This document shows positions 14,155-21,473 of a stretch of 28,434 bases of DNA, in pieces. The notes under the pieces were generated by a model that worked only from the letters and a program-made list of their open reading frames with translations, was not told the origin of the DNA and did no database searches. How positions within the stretch are numbered: position 1 is the first letter of the stretch; every line of letters starts with the position of its first letter. Origin of the DNA: CALAED01 sp937891035 (lineage in GTDB: Bacteria; Actinomycetota; Actinomycetes; Streptosporangiales; Streptosporangiaceae); NCBI GenBank assembly GCA_035642125.1, contig DASQSZ010000278.1, positions 1 through 28,434 of the forward strand, written 5' to 3'. The translations under genes and the position numbers were made by a program.

Positions 14155-14625
14155 TCAGCGGTCGCCGACGGGGTCGAGGACCGGCTTGACGTCCACGATC
14201 GGGGTGCCGTCCAGCGCCTCTAGGTCGCGTACCCGTACGCGCGTTCCGTCGATCGACACGATCGACACTCGGTGCAGCCCGACCGGGTTCGGCCGATCGG
14301 GCGACCGGGTGCTGAACACGCCCGTGAGCGGTCGTTCCGGGTCGTCGCGCGGACGCACGGCGAGCACGTCGCGGCTGGCCCGGTCCAGCCACGTCAGCAC
14401 GAGCACCTCGGTGCCCGGCCGCAGGTCGCGCAGGCCGGGGCGGACGTCTTCGGTGAACTCAAGCCAGGCTTCGGGCGCGCCCTCGTCGCCCTGCTTGGGC
14501 GCCATGTCGCGGCTCACCAGCGGCGACGCGACGTACCCGATGGGGTGTACGACGTAGGAGACATGCGAGACGTCCGCGTCGTGCGCGGCGTGGGCATCGT
14601 GGGCATCGCCGGCTTCGTGGGCCAT
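14155..14625 (-). CDS. trmO: tRNA m6t6A37 methyltransferase TrmO/TsaA family
   Basis: 156 aa from ATG 14625 with GGGAGGGGAG just upstream. TrmO (UPF0066) uses SAM to methylate N6 of threonylcarbamoyl-adenosine 37 in tRNA. The family motifs are present: VHPIGYVASPL, WLEFTEDVRPGLRDL, VLVLTWLDRASRD, the signature TRSPDRPNPVGLHRVSI and LDGTPIVDVKPVL. The protein is the short single-domain form. Odd: the first 27 residues carry His at 3, 9, 12, 15, 21 and 27 among Asp and Ala (MAHEAGDAHDAHAAHDADVSH), an extension that could bind metal. No other start fits, so the extension appears real. Confidence 0.88.
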   Translation of the reverse strand: MAHEAGDAHDAHAAHDADVSHVSYVVHPIGYVASPLVSRDMAPKQGDEGAPEAWLEFTEDVRPGLRDLRPGTEVLVLTWLDRASRDVLAVRPRDDPERPLTGVFSTRSPDRPNPVGLHRVSIVSIDGTRVRVRDLEALDGTPIVDVKPVLDPVGDR

Positions 14626-14810
14626 GTGGTCTCCCCTCCCCCGCCCCGGTGTGGCGAGCTTACCGCCGCCATGAGCTGCGCGTACGCTCCGGCCGTACGT
14701 CATGACTCCGTAAGAGTTCTATGCCCTGGCGCGGGGTACGGTCGGCGCGTGCCCGGATGGTGATCGATGGCCGCGGGCGGCCGCCGGGCACGCGAAACGG
14801 AGGTCATGAC

Positions 14811-15035
14811 GTGATCGGGGAAGTGTACGAGGGCTCTCTAGCCGGGCTCGGGCAGGTGGAGGTCGAGCACGCCGACGGCCGCTCCGCGCCGCTGCGGACG
14901 GCCCGGCGGATCGGGCCGTGGTTTCGGTGGGCGTACGTCGGCGTGGACACCATCCGGGACGTGGCCGGCGGCGCGGGGTTCACGGTCCCCGAAACATGGA
15001 CGGCGGGGGGACGATGGTTCGTCGCGTCGATTTGA
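14811..15035 (+). CDS. Small protein resembling the C-terminal end of a class I SAM methyltransferase
   Basis: 74 aa from GTG 14811, with GGAGG at 14799-14803. The end, RRIGPWFRWAYVGVDTIRDV then GFTVPETWTAGGRWFVASI, looks like the last two strands and helix of a class I methyltransferase, where a WF.WA.VG.D....A...GF.V...W...GRWFA pattern is common. No SAM-binding Rossmann part is coded upstream. From memory, a full methyltransferase often precedes this oxidoreductase type in actinomycetes. So this may be a remnant that kept a ribosome site, or a separate mini-protein. Its 3' end overlaps the oxidoreductase start. Confidence 0.5.
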   Translation: MIGEVYEGSLAGLGQVEVEHADGRSAPLRTARRIGPWFRWAYVGVDTIRDVAGGAGFTVPETWTAGGRWFVASI

Positions 15036-16159
15036 AGCGCGTTGAATCGATCGGCCGGCGGTTCACCAGCCGGCTGCACGACGAGCGCGTCTCATCGTGG
15101 CTCGGCCTATGGCTCGGCGTCAGCTTCACCGTCGCCTTCGTGACCGGTCTGATCAGCCATTTCATGCAGCACCCTCCGGGCTGGCCGGTGTGGCCGGCCC
15201 GGCCGGTCAACCTCTACCGGGTCACCCAGGGCATCCACGTCATCGGCGGCCTGGCCACGGTCCCGCTGCTGCTGGCCAAGTTGTGGGCCGCCTATCCGAA
15301 GCTGTGGCAGTGGCCGCCGATCAGATCGCTCGGCCATGCGATCAAGCGCGGGTTCATCTTCCTGTTGGTGGCCGGCTCGCTGTTCGAGCTCAGCACCGGC
15401 ATCCTCAACATCGCCTACTGGTACCCGTTTCCGTTCAACTTCCCGGCCGCGCACTACTGGACGGCCTACATCGTGATGGGCGCGCTGGTCATCCACGTCG
15501 TCAACGAGTGGGCCACGGTGCGCCGCTCGGCCGGCTCGGCCGGCTCGGTCGAGGTCGCCCCCGGATTGACGCGACGCGGCCTGTTCGGGCTGGTGGCCGG
15601 CGCGTCCGGTCTGGTGGCGGCGGTGACCGTGGGCGAGGCCGTCAGCCCGCTCGCCCGACTGGCCGTGCTGGCCCCGCGGCGCCCCGGCGTCGGACCCCAA
15701 GGCCTGCCCGTCAACAAGACGGCCGCGGCAGCGCTGGTGAATCAGACGGCGCTCGATCCGGCGTGGCGACTCGTCGTCACCGGCGGCTCGGCGCACGAGC
15801 TGTCGTTTTCCCTCGCCGAGCTGGGCGGCCTGCCCAGGCGGACGGTCCAGCTGCCGATCTCCTGCGTCGAAGGCTGGAGCGCCGAGGCCACGTGGACCGG
15901 CGTACGGGTGCGCGACGTGCTGGCGATGGCCGGAGCCAATCGGCACGCCCGCGTCACGGTCGAGTCGCTCGAGCCGGGGAGCCGCTATCGCACCTCGCAG
16001 CTCGACTGGGCGCACTGGCACGATCCCAGCACGCTGCTCGCCACCCATCTCAACGGCGCGCCGCTCGCGCTCGACCATGGCTATCCGTGTCGTCTGATCG
16101 CACCCAACCGGCCCGGCGTGGCTCAGACGAAGTGGCTCTCGCGGCTGGTGATTACATGA
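15014..16159 (+). CDS. Membrane molybdopterin-dependent oxidoreductase with N-terminal cytochrome b-like domain
   Basis: 381 aa from ATG 15014 (ATG 14996 is an alternative; GGGGGG lies between them). Residues about 20-170 hold four membrane helices with His placed as haem ligands: VTGLISHFMQH, VTQGIHVIGGLA, FPAAHYWTAYIV and ALVIHVVNEW. After TRRGLFGLVAGASGLVAAVT, a fifth helix, comes a sulfite-oxidase-fold molybdopterin domain (PF00174) with the Mo-ligand Cys in LPISCVEGWS and the GYPCRLIAPN motif. The layout suggests electrons passing between a b-type haem and a molybdenum site on the outer face. It is coupled by ATGA to the next gene. Substrate unknown. Confidence 0.85.
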   Translation: MVRRVDLKRVESIGRRFTSRLHDERVSSWLGLWLGVSFTVAFVTGLISHFMQHPPGWPVWPARPVNLYRVTQGIHVIGGLATVPLLLAKLWAAYPKLWQWPPIRSLGHAIKRGFIFLLVAGSLFELSTGILNIAYWYPFPFNFPAAHYWTAYIVMGALVIHVVNEWATVRRSAGSAGSVEVAPGLTRRGLFGLVAGASGLVAAVTVGEAVSPLARLAVLAPRRPGVGPQGLPVNKTAAAALVNQTALDPAWRLVVTGGSAHELSFSLAELGGLPRRTVQLPISCVEGWSAEATWTGVRVRDVLAMAGANRHARVTVESLEPGSRYRTSQLDWAHWHDPSTLLATHLNGAPLALDHGYPCRLIAPNRPGVAQTKWLSRLVIT

Positions 16160-16671
16160 AGGTGGTGGGTTATGCGATCGGCGTCGCCCTTGTCGCGGTG
16201 GGGTTCGGCGGCTTGCTCGCGCACGCGGCCGATACCCAACCGGTGGGCTGGCTGACGTGGTTCGCCGGCGCCGTGGTGGTGCACGACTTCCTCTTCGTGC
16301 CGGTGGTGTTGGCGCTCGCGGCCTTGGTGGTGCGCCTCCCGCTGCGCTACCGCACCCCCGTCCAGTCCGCCGCGGTGATCGGCGGGACCATCACCATCGT
16401 CTCGCTGCCGCTCGTGCTCGGGTTCGGCAAGAGCGCCGGCAATCCCTCCCAGCTCCCGCTGGACTACGGGCGGAACCTGCTCCTCGTGCTGGCGGCGATC
16501 GCCGTCGTCACCGCGGTCGTCATCGCGGGCCGGGCGCTGTCGGCGCGTGTACGGCACCGCGGGTCCGCGCAGGGACGGGCATGGGACCGCGGGGAGGACC
16601 GCCCGAACCGCCGCGAGCGGTCCGGCGGCGCGGTCCGTACGACCCGGGGACGCGACCGGCCTGGCGGTTAA
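16156..16671 (+). CDS. Four-helix membrane protein, partner of the molybdopterin oxidoreductase
   Basis: 171 aa; ATG 16156 overlaps the oxidoreductase TGA (ATGA). Helices: VVGYAIGVALVAVGFGGLLA, WFAGAVVVHDFLFVPVVLAL, VIGGTITIVSLPLVLGFG and LLLVLAAIAVVTAVVIAG, then a basic, Arg-rich cytoplasmic tail of about 45 residues. The motif VVVHDFLFVPVV in helix 2 seems conserved in proteins next to this oxidoreductase type (from memory). It is probably a membrane subunit or quinone-side partner; that is inference from coupling. No cofactor motif beyond the single His in helix 2. Confidence 0.75.
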   Translation: MKVVGYAIGVALVAVGFGGLLAHAADTQPVGWLTWFAGAVVVHDFLFVPVVLALAALVVRLPLRYRTPVQSAAVIGGTITIVSLPLVLGFGKSAGNPSQLPLDYGRNLLLVLAAIAVVTAVVIAGRALSARVRHRGSAQGRAWDRGEDRPNRRERSGGAVRTTRGRDRPGG

Positions 16672-16698
16672 AAACCACCCTGCGGGTACTTCGCCGCC

Positions 16699-17715
16699 AT
16701 GCGAGTCGCGATTCTGGACGTGGGTTCCAACTCCGCTCACCTGAAGATCGTGAAGCTGCTGCCGGGCGAGCCGCCGCTGCCGGTACGTACGATCAAGCGC
16801 CCGACGCGGCTGGCTGAGTCGATCGACCGCCAGGGCGCGATCAGCATCGAGGCGATCGAGCGGTTGGCGGAGGCGGTCGCCGAGGCGGCCGCCACGGCGG
16901 ACGCGCACCACGTGGACAAGTTGATCGCGTTCGCCACGTCAGCGGTCAGGGACGCCGCCAACCGCGACGAGGTCCTCGCCCGGGTCCGGGCCGCGTCGAA
17001 GCTGGAGTTGGGCTTCATCTCCGGGGTGGACGAGGCCAGGCTGACCTTCCTGGGCGCCCGCCGGTGGACCGGCTGGTCGGCCGGGCAGTTGCTGCTGCTG
17101 GACATCGGCGGTGGTTCGCTCGAGATCGCCGCCGGAGACGGCTCGGAGCCACGGGCGGCGCTGTCGGTGCCGCTAGGCGCGGGCCGGCTGACCCGCGAGT
17201 ACCTGCCGGACGATCCGCCGTGCGGCAAAGACCTTCGGCGGTTGCGCCGGCATGTCCGCGACGTCCTCAGCGACGTCGTCCGGGAATTGGAAGACCAGCC
17301 GAGCCCGGTACGGGCCGTCGCCACATCCAAGATTTTCACTCAGCTCGCCAGGTTGACCGGTGCGCCGAAGGCCAGGGCGGGCATCTATGCCCGGCGCCGC
17401 CTGAAACGACGGCGCCTTGAAAAGTGGATCCCACGGCTCGCGCGCATGGACGACGCGCGGCGCGCCAAGCTGCGCGGGATATCTAAAACCAGAGCTCGGC
17501 AGATTCTGGCGGGGGCGATCGTGGCCGCGGACTCGATGGACGCCCTCGGGCTCACGCACGTCGACATCTGCCCCTGGGCGCTGCGCGAAGGCATCTTGCA
17601 GTGCGAACTGGACGCGCTCGGCGGGTCCTCGCTGCGGTGCGACATCGCCATCTACACGGCCGATGCCCGGCCGGACGCGCCACATCTGCGCACCGTCGCC
17701 GATGTCGGAGCGTGA
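16699..17715 (+). CDS. Ppx/GppA family exopolyphosphatase
   Basis: 338 aa from ATG 16699; no ribosome site, but TACTTC lies six bases upstream. The Ppx/GppA actin-like ATPase fold is clear: MRVAILDVGSNSAHLKIVKL (phosphate-1 loop with the D-x-G-S-N motif), FATSAVRDAANRD, FISGVDEARLTFLGA with the catalytic Glu, and LLLLDIGGGSLEIAAGD (phosphate-2 loop). The C-terminus HVDICPWALREGIL is typical of the short actinobacterial Ppx1 type (about 330 aa; the E. coli enzyme is over 500). It hydrolyses polyphosphate end groups or pppGpp, linking to phosphate and stringent stress. Confidence 0.92.
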   Translation: MRVAILDVGSNSAHLKIVKLLPGEPPLPVRTIKRPTRLAESIDRQGAISIEAIERLAEAVAEAAATADAHHVDKLIAFATSAVRDAANRDEVLARVRAASKLELGFISGVDEARLTFLGARRWTGWSAGQLLLLDIGGGSLEIAAGDGSEPRAALSVPLGAGRLTREYLPDDPPCGKDLRRLRRHVRDVLSDVVRELEDQPSPVRAVATSKIFTQLARLTGAPKARAGIYARRRLKRRRLEKWIPRLARMDDARRAKLRGISKTRARQILAGAIVAADSMDALGLTHVDICPWALREGILQCELDALGGSSLRCDIAIYTADARPDAPHLRTVADVGA

Positions 17716-17850
17716 CGTTCCCGCTTAACCGGATCTCCAAGCCTTAACCAGCTTCACCAGCTGTGACCAGCTGCTCTCGGCCGAGCCGCCGTGATCAACT
17801 CCGTCTCCCGTGGACGCCCGCACGCCCGCTTGCCGACAATCGCAGGGTTC

Positions 17851-17880
17851 TTGACAAATTAGTTTGTCGGTTGCCAAGAT
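17851..17880 (+). promoter_or_regulatory. Promoter with palindromic operator for the RibD/DHFR-like gene
   Basis: TTGACA (17851-17856) is a perfect -35 box; 18 bases on lies a weak CAAGAT (17875-17880). The perfect dyad GACAAA-TTAG-TTTGTC (17853-17868) overlaps the -35 box and enters the spacer, so a dimeric regulator bound there would block polymerase. No regulator gene is adjacent. Confidence 0.6.
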
Positions 17881-17946
17881 GGTCGCACACGCCAGCAGAG
17901 GACACCGCGGCGGCGGCCCGCCGCTCTTGATGAAAGAGAGCACACG

Positions 17947-18567
17947 ATGAAACTGACGGTGACGACCTTCCTGACCCTCGACGGAGTCATGCAGGCCCCC
18001 GGCGCCCCTGAGGAGGATCCGAGCGAGGGCTTCGGCTTCGGCGGCTGGATGGTTCCCTACATGGATGACGCCGAGTTCGGACCCGCCGTCGACGCGTGGT
18101 TCGCCACGGCCGACGCCTTCCTGCTCGGGCGGAAGACGTACGAGATCTTCGCGGGGTACTGGCCGCAGGTGACCGACGAGAACGAGCCGGTCGCCCGTGC
18201 GCTGAACAGCTTGCCGAAGTACGTTGCCAGCACGACCTTGGACCGCGTCGAGTGGAACAACTCAACGCTGCTCGACAAAGATGTCGTGGCGGCGGTCACC
18301 GAGTTGAAGAACCGGCCGGGCAGAGATCTCCAGGTCCACGGCAGCGGGGATCTGGCCCAAACGCTGATCGAAAACGACCTGGTCGATGAGTTCCGCCTGT
18401 TCATCTACCCGGTCGTCCTGGGCCGCGGCAAGCGCCTGTTCGGCGCCGGTACCGTGCCGGCCGCGCTGCGCCTCGTCGGCGCCAAGACCACGGCGGCGGG
18501 CGTCGCGGTGCACACCTACGAGCGGGCCGGCAGCCCGGAGTTCGGCACGTTCTCCCCCGACCAGTAG
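17947..18567 (+). CDS. Dihydrofolate reductase family protein (RibD C-terminal domain-like)
   Basis: 206 aa from ATG 17947, with GAAAGAGAG upstream. The RibD_C/DHFR-like fold of actinobacteria shows as MKLTVTTFLTLDGVMQAPG, GGWMVPYMDD, FLLGRKTYEIFAGYWP, KYVASTTLDRVEW, LQVHGSGDLAQTLIENDLVD (the GSG dinucleotide-binding loop), EFRLFIYPVVLGRGKRLF, and a final short strand. These are NADPH-dependent reductase-like proteins, mostly of unknown substrate and not true folate reductases. A palindrome over its promoter suggests tight induction, perhaps by a small molecule. It converges on methyltransferase copy 3 with a 137-base GC-rich gap. Confidence 0.9.
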   Translation: MKLTVTTFLTLDGVMQAPGAPEEDPSEGFGFGGWMVPYMDDAEFGPAVDAWFATADAFLLGRKTYEIFAGYWPQVTDENEPVARALNSLPKYVASTTLDRVEWNNSTLLDKDVVAAVTELKNRPGRDLQVHGSGDLAQTLIENDLVDEFRLFIYPVVLGRGKRLFGAGTVPAALRLVGAKTTAAGVAVHTYERAGSPEFGTFSPDQ

Positions 18568-18704
18568 CGGCGGCGCGCCGCGGCGGCCCGTACCGGTGCG
18601 TGCGGGGCCGTTCGGGGCCGCTCCCGGTCGGGGCCACAACGCCCGGATATCAGGCGGCAGGGGCCATCAGTCATGCCCGGCGGCCGCAAGACCGGCCGGC
18701 CGGC

Positions 18705-19514
18705 TCATGGGCGGCCGGGGGTGCGGCCGACGCCGGCGAAGACGAAGGAGGTCACCGGCTCGGCCGGGCGGACCAGCCGGTCGGGTCGCCACTGCGGCGC
18801 GTAGACCAGGCCGGGCTCCACCAGGTCGAACCCGTCGAAAAAGCGCAGCACCTGATCGCGGCTGCGCGGCACCAGCGGCGCGGTGGTCTGCCGGTAGATC
18901 TCGGTCACCTGGGCCTCCGCCTGTGGCCGCGGATCGGCGGTGACGTGGCAGATGGCCAGGTAGCTGCCGGGGGCCATGGCCTCCCTGAACCGCGCGACGA
19001 TCCCGTAGGGGTCATCGGCTTCGGTGATGAAGTGCAAGATGCCCACCATCAGCACGGCCACCGGCTCGTCGAGATCGATCAACGCGCGCAATTCGTGATG
19101 CTCGAGGATCTTCTCCGGCTCGCGCACGTCCGCCTCGACGATGGCGGTGGCGTCGTCGGACTGCAGCAGCGCCTGGCCGTGTATGACGACGACCGGGTCG
19201 TAGTCGACGTAGACCACCCGGGCGCCCGGGACAATCTGGTGGGCCACCTCGTGCACGTTGGCCTGGGTGGGCAAGCCGGTGCCGAGGTCGATGAACTGAC
19301 GGATACCGGCCTTGGCCAAGAACCGGACGGCGCGGCGCAGGAACTCACGGTTGGCCCGCGCCGCCGCGCGCGCCTCCGGGACGATCCCGCTCAGCTTCTC
19401 CGCCGTCACGCGGTCGGCGGCGAAGTTGTCCTTGCCGCCGAGCCAATAGTCGTAGATCCGGGCGACGTTGGGGGTGTTGGCGTCGAGTCCGCGGCGTTGG
19501 ACCATATCGGTCAC
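18705..19514 (-). CDS. SAM-dependent methyltransferase, DUF574 / Methyltransf_19 family (copy 3)
   Basis: 269 aa from GTG 19514; ATG 19505 (four codons later) is possible and neither has a clear ribosome site. Signatures: NVARIYDYWLGGKDNFAADR (16-35), FLRRAVRFLA, SAM loop FIDLGTGLPTQANVHEVA, VVYVDYDPVVVIHGQALL, LMVGILHFITEADDPYG and MAPGSYLAICH, with a C-terminal FFDGFDLVEPGLVYAPQWRP. It has all family features, and YDYDP instead of YDNDP is a mild change. No neighbour points to a substrate. Confidence 0.93.
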   Translation of the reverse strand: MTDMVQRRGLDANTPNVARIYDYWLGGKDNFAADRVTAEKLSGIVPEARAAARANREFLRRAVRFLAKAGIRQFIDLGTGLPTQANVHEVAHQIVPGARVVYVDYDPVVVIHGQALLQSDDATAIVEADVREPEKILEHHELRALIDLDEPVAVLMVGILHFITEADDPYGIVARFREAMAPGSYLAICHVTADPRPQAEAQVTEIYRQTTAPLVPRSRDQVLRFFDGFDLVEPGLVYAPQWRPDRLVRPAEPVTSFVFAGVGRTPGRP

Positions 19515-20003
19515 TGCTCACTCGTCGAGACGTCCGCCCTCAGGGCGCTCGCCGCGCCCACACCCGTTGCCGTCGTCGCTGTCCCCCGTGTCGCCATTAC
19601 ACCACCACATATCCATGAGACTCGCTTGTAACACTCATTGTCGGGCACGCTGATCGCCGGACGAAAGGCCGGTCATGAGATCGTCCCTCTGATTCGTCCG
19701 CCGGCGGCACCGCGGCTAGACACACGCTCCGTCTCCCATACTCCTTTCTCCCCGAAGATGCCACACTCGCGCGAAACTCGGTAGGCGCTTTCCCTACCCG
19801 CGCAGGGCGCGGGATACCCGGGACGATGAGAGGTGTGGGCGGGGAGAGGGCGGAGCCGGGGCCGGTGCGGAGCGGATATGGGTCCGGAACCGTGAGCGGC
19901 CTAGAGCCTGGCCGGCTTGAGCCGGGCCGAGCGCAGACCTGGGCCAGAGCTGGGCCATAGCTGGGCCATAGCTGGGCCAGGCCTGAGCCCGGCGTCATGG
20001 GCC
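19515..20003. other. Intergenic region without a convincing gene
   Basis: 489 bases between two minus-strand genes (methyltransferase copy 3 and thioesterase). It holds the leader of copy 3, a short hairpin (GGTAGG 19780-19785 / CCTACC 19793-19798, loop of seven bases), and an 11-bp tandem repeat at 19939-19981. Open frames here have poor codon bias and no recognisable motif. Confidence 0.6.
19939..19981. repeat. 11-bp tandem repeat, nearly four units
   Basis: CTGGGCCAGAG, CTGGGCCATAG, CTGGGCCATAG and CTGGGCCAGG follow each other without gaps. The array lies just past the thioesterase stop. Units two and three are identical; the outer ones differ by one or two bases. Confidence 0.85.
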
Positions 20004-20792
20004 TCAGCCCGCGGACACGGCCGCCGTCCGCCGATCGGCGCCGCGCAGCGCCGCGGAGACCCGATGCAGGAACAGCTCCTTGGCCGGATAAAGGAAATAG
20101 TGGCCGCCGGGCATCTCGTGCCGCCGGAAGGCACCGGTCGTGCAGACGTTCCATGCCTCGACCGCCTGACCGCTGACTCCCGCGTCGTCGCGGCCACGGA
20201 ACGCGGTGATCGGGCAGCTGAGCGTCTTTCCCTGTTCGTACGGGTAGTTGTCGGCGACCCGGAAGTCGGCGCGCAACACCCGGATGGCGAAGTCCATCAA
20301 TGAATCGATGTCGAGCAGATCGCGCTCGGCGCAGGTGCGGCGACCGTCGCCACGGCGCAGCAACTCCTTGAACCTGTCCTCGGACATTTCCGAGACCGGC
20401 TCGGCCGGACGCGGCCACACCGGGGCGCGCATCGCCGCGACGCATAGATGCGCAGGCACGATGCCGTGGTGGTGTTCCAGGCGGTGTGCCAGTTCGAAGC
20501 CGAGCAGGGCGCCGTAGTCGTAGCCGAGGATGGCGAGGGGCCGGTCGCCGTGCCGCAGCACCTGACCGAGCAGGTCGGTCATGATGGGTTCGAGCTCGCC
20601 GATCGGTTCCTCGCGCGACCGCCGCCCATGGCCGGGCAACTCGAGCGGCCGGACGTCGACGAACCTGGGCAGGTAACGGTGCCAGCCGCGGAAGATGCGC
20701 GCCGATCCCGCCGCGTAGGGCAGGCAGAACAGGCGCAGCGTCTTGGCCTGGCGCGCCGGCATCTCATCGGCCGAAACGGCGGTGACGGACAT
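20004..20792 (-). CDS. Type II thioesterase-like alpha/beta hydrolase with Asp in place of the nucleophilic Ser
   Basis: 262 aa from ATG 20792, with AGGGGG six bases upstream. Family features of type II thioesterases (GrsT/RifR type): LFCLPYAAGSARIFRGW, VRPLELPGHGRRSREEP, an M-rich lid region, PITAFRGRDD (acid at 202/203) and MPGGHYFLYP (His231). The nucleophile elbow, normally GHSxGA, is here GYDYGALLGFELA, so Asp92 stands where Ser should be; the His is Tyr91. The acid and His are kept, so the site is not simply decayed. Type II thioesterases remove stalled acyl groups from carrier proteins of NRPS/PKS systems, but no such system is in the window. Asp nucleophiles occur in haloalkane dehalogenases and epoxide hydrolases of the same fold. 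Confidence 0.87.
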   Translation of the reverse strand: MSVTAVSADEMPARQAKTLRLFCLPYAAGSARIFRGWHRYLPRFVDVRPLELPGHGRRSREEPIGELEPIMTDLLGQVLRHGDRPLAILGYDYGALLGFELAHRLEHHHGIVPAHLCVAAMRAPVWPRPAEPVSEMSEDRFKELLRRGDGRRTCAERDLLDIDSLMDFAIRVLRADFRVADNYPYEQGKTLSCPITAFRGRDDAGVSGQAVEAWNVCTTGAFRRHEMPGGHYFLYPAKELFLHRVSAALRGADRRTAAVSAG

Positions 20793-20831
20793 GATGGCCC
20801 CCTGAAAGGTAGGAGACGCAGCTGTTTATCC

Positions 20832-20847
20832 TTGGCGGCGTCGCCAA
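20832..20847. promoter_or_regulatory. Inverted repeat upstream of the thioesterase
   Basis: TTGGCG-GCGT-CGCCAA, a perfect 6-4-6 dyad about 40 bases before the thioesterase start. On the minus strand GGATAAACA follows it and could be part of a -10 region. It could be an operator or an RNA hairpin in the leader. Confidence 0.45.
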
Positions 20848-21148
20848 AAGGAGCAGTGGCTTAGTTGTCTCACGTTATAACGGCCGGCGTTTATTGCTCC
20901 CGGAAGGTGAAGTCAAGAAACATCATAAACCTCGGCATCGGACGTATCGGGGCGGGCGAGGATTCCGCCGCGTACTCCGTGGGGTCACGCCGCCGGGCCG
21001 CCCGTGCCCCGAGCCGACCGCCCGCCGAGTCGGCGGCGACGCCCTGAGACACCGCGATTACCCCCCGGCACCAGCCATTACGCGAGCGCGGCGGCGGTCA
21101 GCGTACAGATCGTAGGTTCGCGGTGACGCGGTGCGCGATCCGGCTCGG

Positions 21149-21174
21149 CGTTATCGGGCAGCGCTCGGATAACG
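21149..21174. promoter_or_regulatory. Long-spaced inverted repeat in gene-poor DNA
   Basis: CGTTATC (21149-21155) and GATAACG (21168-21174) are perfect 7-base arms with a 12-base spacer, the spacing of a dimer reading two turns of helix. No gene start lies close by, so its target is unclear. Confidence 0.35.
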
Positions 21175-21473
21175 GGGTGACCGGCCGGGCGGGAAGCCTC
21201 ATATCCCCGCCGGGAAAGGACATGGCTGACAATTTCGGAGAATGTTCAGCGGCCGCACATGATGCCTTTGGCGCAGGCATAGCGACGAATCGGCGCAAGC
21301 CGCCTGCCGATTATCTATACACGTGAACCACCGGCGCCGGCCGGCGCGCCGAGAGCGATCCTGGACATGTCAAGGCCCGGCGAATGACGACCGGCGGACG
21401 GGGGTGGCGGGGGCGTGGCGGGGGCGTGCGGCCGATGGGGTGGCCATGCCGGTGCCGGGCTGCGCTGGTCGCG

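Larger units (their letters stand above)
20793..21473. other. Gene-poor region with several dyads
   Basis: 681 bases without a convincing gene, partly AT-richer than its surroundings (20820-20935). It holds the thioesterase leader, the dyads at 20832-20847 and 21149-21174, and the perfect palindrome CGTTATAACG at 20873-20882. A 34-codon frame from ATG 21222 has GGGAAAGGA before it, but the spacing is one base and codon use is atypical. Confidence 0.55.

Noticed and set aside
15097..16671. 524-codon frame that overlaps the oxidoreductase and runs into the four-helix protein
   Set aside because: Only its last 172 codons are real (from ATG 16156); the rest is an Arg-rich shadow of the oxidoreductase.
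21222..21326. 34-codon frame preceded by GGGAAAGGA, considered as a peptide precursor near the thioesterase
   Set aside because: Ribosome site to ATG spacing is one base, third positions are not GC-rich, and no modification enzyme is near.
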